NCBI GenBank assembly: GCA_946623365.1
Contig: CAMORE010000035.1
Span: 1-16,734, forward strand
Length of the DNA stretch: 16,734 bases
DNA from: an uncultured Acinetobacter sp.
GTDB taxonomy: Bacteria; Cyanobacteriota; Vampirovibrionia; Gastranaerophilales; Gastranaerophilaceae
Direction of reading: 5' to 3'
Below are positions 14,992-16,734 of the stretch, one piece after another (position 1 is the stretch's first letter; the number at the start of each line of letters is the position of its first letter). Position numbers and translations under genes: made by a program. Below the pieces are notes generated by a model. The model was not told the origin of the DNA and ran no database searches. It saw only the letters and a list, made by a program, of their open reading frames with translations.

Positions 14992-15819
14992 ATGTTAAAC
15001 AAAATAATTGCTACATTATTATTATCTGTAAGTCTGTCTGTTTATGCAGCAGAGATTCCTGTTGATGCAAAACTTGATTATAACCAAGGTATAGATTTTT
15101 ATAAATTAGGAATGTATGAAAGAGCTATAGAGTCTTTTCGCTCAGCAATAAGAACATATCCTGATTATATTGATGCATATTATAATCTCGGAACAGTTTT
15201 AGAGTACATAAAACAGTATGCAGAAGCTATAAATGTTTATAAGCAAGTATATGTCAGAAATCCAAATGATTATGAAGTTATCTATAAACTTGCGTATTTA
15301 AATACAAAAATTGAGGATTACCAAAGGGCACAGGAATATATAAAATTAATTCCGCCGTCAAACAGTTATTATCAAAGAGGGCAAGAGTTGGCAGAATCTT
15401 GTAAGTTAGCTTTGAACCTGCCTCCGCAAAATCCGATTAATCCTCCGTCGAAAATTGCGCAATATTCAGGTGTGTATGATAATTTGCCAAGTCCTACCGG
15501 AGTTACTACCGATTCAAACGGTAATTTATTTGTTGCTGCATTTTCAGATAATCTAATTTATAAAATTACACCTGATAACAAACGTCAAATTTTTATAAAA
15601 AGTGATTTAATTCAAGGTCCGATAAGTTTAGCCTCAGATAGTGCAGGGAACATATATGTTTCAAACTATAGTGCGAATAACGTTGTTAAGATTACTCCTC
15701 AAGGCACTGCATCAGTTATTATCTCACGAGTAGACAAACCATATGGGCTGCATGTTGAAGGCAACATGCTGTTTGTCACCTGCCAAGGGTCTAACTCAGT
15801 TCTCAGACAAAGATTGTAA
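14992..15819 (+). CDS. Exported TPR and NHL-repeat protein
   Basis: Probable periplasmic or outer-face scaffold protein of 275 aa. Residues 1-19 are a signal peptide (hydrophobic LLLSVSLS, cleavage after VYA). Three tetratricopeptide-like units follow at about residues 28-61, 62-95 and 96-120; the first reads DYNQGIDFYKLGMYERAIES and the second YYNLGTVLEYIKQYAEAINV. After a proline-rich linker (PPQNPINPPSK) come three NHL-type beta-propeller units, at about 167-193 (PTGVTTDSNGNLFVAAFS), 209-237 (ISLASDSAGNIYVSNYS) and 249-272 (PYGLHVEGNMLFVTCQGS). Three blades are half of a usual six-bladed NHL propeller. The stop codon abuts the opposing WG-repeat gene with no gap. There is no Shine-Dalgarno sequence; see the extended -10 immediately upstream. 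Such proteins usually bind other proteins or glycans; the ligand is unknown. Confidence 0.85.
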   Translation: MLNKIIATLLLSVSLSVYAAEIPVDAKLDYNQGIDFYKLGMYERAIESFRSAIRTYPDYIDAYYNLGTVLEYIKQYAEAINVYKQVYVRNPNDYEVIYKLAYLNTKIEDYQRAQEYIKLIPPSNSYYQRGQELAESCKLALNLPPQNPINPPSKIAQYSGVYDNLPSPTGVTTDSNGNLFVAAFSDNLIYKITPDNKRQIFIKSDLIQGPISLASDSAGNIYVSNYSANNVVKITPQGTASVIISRVDKPYGLHVEGNMLFVTCQGSNSVLRQRL

Positions 15820-16698
15820 TTACATTGAATCTTTTATCTTGTACTTTAATCTTTTTTTAGCCTTGCTGAGTGGTCCGTTGTATGGGGCTATGACAGTTTT
15901 AATGTATCTTTTTGCATATACAAACGGAAACTTCGGTATCCATGCACATCTCATAAGTACGCTTACAGTATCTGCACCTTGTGAGAACATAAGTTCATCT
16001 ATTGTTTGTTCATACGCAGGTGATATTGATGAAAATAACTTTAATATGTAGTCTGTAAAGGTTACACTATAGTACCCTGTTGACGCAATGGGTGAGCTTG
16101 TTAGGTCTGATAAACTTATGTTGTTTACTTCCTTACGAATTGTTTGTATATCAAACGGCACATTTAATGATTCACCGTCTTTTCGCTTTATCTCAACGAT
16201 ATCACCGTTGTATACAATAATAAGTGTATTAAAATCCGGCATAAATATATCATCAAAAATATTATCTAGTATCATTTGGCCGTTCAAATCAGTAATACCA
16301 TACATGTAATTTTTTGATGTTACAAACATACCGCCATATAATAAATCAATTGAAGAATATTCTACAGGTAAAATAGTAAAGCCCATTTCATCAAATATAC
16401 CATACTTGTCGCCTTTTCTAAATTTTGCGTATTTCCCGAGCACACGTTCTGCTTGATTATATTTGGGTTCAACCAGAATATTGCCGTTATCATGAATAAT
16501 TCCAAATTTTGAGCCATCTTGAAAAATCCATGCGTATTCACCTAATCTGACTAATTTTTTATAATTAGCATCAACGACAATATTGCCATCTGAATTCTTT
16601 AGTCCAAATTTGTTTCCATTTTGAAATACTGACACTTCTGCATTAATACTGTTAATTCCTAAAACAATAAGTAATACAAATAAAACTGCTTTCTTCAT
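15820..16698 (-). CDS. Exported WG-repeat (KWG-type) protein
   Basis: A 292-aa protein with a signal peptide, MKKAVLFVLLIVLGINSINA, probably cleaved after residue 20. Four WG-type beta repeats follow with an exact 34-residue period, starting near residues 29, 63, 97 and 131. Each has the pattern K(F/Y)G-x2-D/N-x-G-x-I-x4-Y, as in SKFGIIHDNGNILVEPKY. The usual Trp before Gly is Phe or Tyr in all four. Residues 175-292 are a separate, probably helical region (SLSDLTSSPIASTGYYSV, then VYAKRYIKTVIAPYNGPLSK) that I do not recognise, with a basic end. No Shine-Dalgarno sequence precedes the ATG; an extended -10-like TGCTAATCT lies 6 bases upstream. It is convergent with, and directly abuts, the TPR/NHL gene. 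The biochemical role of WG-repeat proteins is poorly known. Confidence 0.85.
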   Translation of the reverse strand: MKKAVLFVLLIVLGINSINAEVSVFQNGNKFGLKNSDGNIVVDANYKKLVRLGEYAWIFQDGSKFGIIHDNGNILVEPKYNQAERVLGKYAKFRKGDKYGIFDEMGFTILPVEYSSIDLLYGGMFVTSKNYMYGITDLNGQMILDNIFDDIFMPDFNTLIIVYNGDIVEIKRKDGESLNVPFDIQTIRKEVNNISLSDLTSSPIASTGYYSVTFTDYILKLFSSISPAYEQTIDELMFSQGADTVSVLMRCAWIPKFPFVYAKRYIKTVIAPYNGPLSKAKKRLKYKIKDSM

Positions 16699-16704
16699 AA
16701 TTAA

Positions 16705-16713
16705 AGATTAGCA
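16705..16713 (-). promoter_or_regulatory. Extended -10-like box for the WG-repeat gene, probable leaderless start
   Basis: On the minus strand TGCTAATCT (16713-16705) lies 6 bases before the ATG at 16698, so transcription would begin at or next to the start codon. No Shine-Dalgarno sequence is present. The window ends too soon to judge a -35. Confidence 0.45.
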
Positions 16714-16734
16714 CAAAATGAAGTATTTTCCATG

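Noticed and set aside
15743..16051. Frameshifted continuation of the NHL propeller
   Set aside because: The open frame here encodes Leu/Cys/Phe-rich sequence without NHL motifs and is the complement of the WG-repeat gene.
1..16734. CRISPR array, tRNA, rRNA or insertion sequence
   Set aside because: I saw no regularly spaced direct repeats, cloverleaf or rRNA-like stretch, transposase, or terminal inverted repeats on either strand.

Overview
This 16.7 kb window is AT-rich bacterial DNA from a Gram-negative-type cell: it encodes LPS-transport components, a lipoprotein and exported proteins. The best lineage clue is an LdpA-type double [4Fe-4S] protein, a family known mainly from cyanobacteria, supported by a weaker resemblance of one membrane protein to the cyanobacterial DUF1822 family. 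Low GC, flagellin and no photosynthesis genes point to the non-photosynthetic relatives of cyanobacteria (Vampirovibrionia/Melainabacteria, perhaps Gastranaerophilales). This assignment is inference.

Layout. Positions 1-684 hold the 3' part of a matrixin-type zinc metalloprotease (+). Positions 4333 down to 665 form a tight minus-strand operon: lptB, an LptF/LptG permease, a phosphodiester-glycosidase lipoprotein and ldpA. Plus-strand single genes follow: a methionine-rich protein of unknown function (4507-5496, with terminator), rpsT (5720-5986, with promoter and terminator) and a short flagellin (6131-6958) preceded by a strong leader hairpin. On the minus strand, rnpA overlaps an unknown lysine-rich protein gene (7844-6955). 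A 197-aa unknown (7993-8586, +) follows.

The largest block is a three-gene minus-strand operon (14873 to 8579). It encodes a single-pass membrane protein with a DUF1822-like start, an anti-sigma-like segment and a TonB-C-like end; a very acidic 560-aa protein ending in a sigma-region-4-like helix-turn-helix; and a triple-zinc-ribbon, P-loop NTPase and helical-repeat protein with unusual P-loop residues. I know of no described system of this composition, and it is the best candidate here for something new: perhaps an envelope-to-transcription signalling module. The window ends with an exported TPR/NHL-repeat protein (14992-15819, +) abutting an exported WG-repeat protein (16698-15820, -).

Two themes cut across genes. 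Three genes (rnpA, the TPR/NHL gene, the WG-repeat gene) have a -10-like box 6-7 nt before the start codon and no Shine-Dalgarno sequence, the signature of leaderless mRNAs. All four convergent gene pairs overlap or abut at their stop codons with no room for an intergenic terminator.
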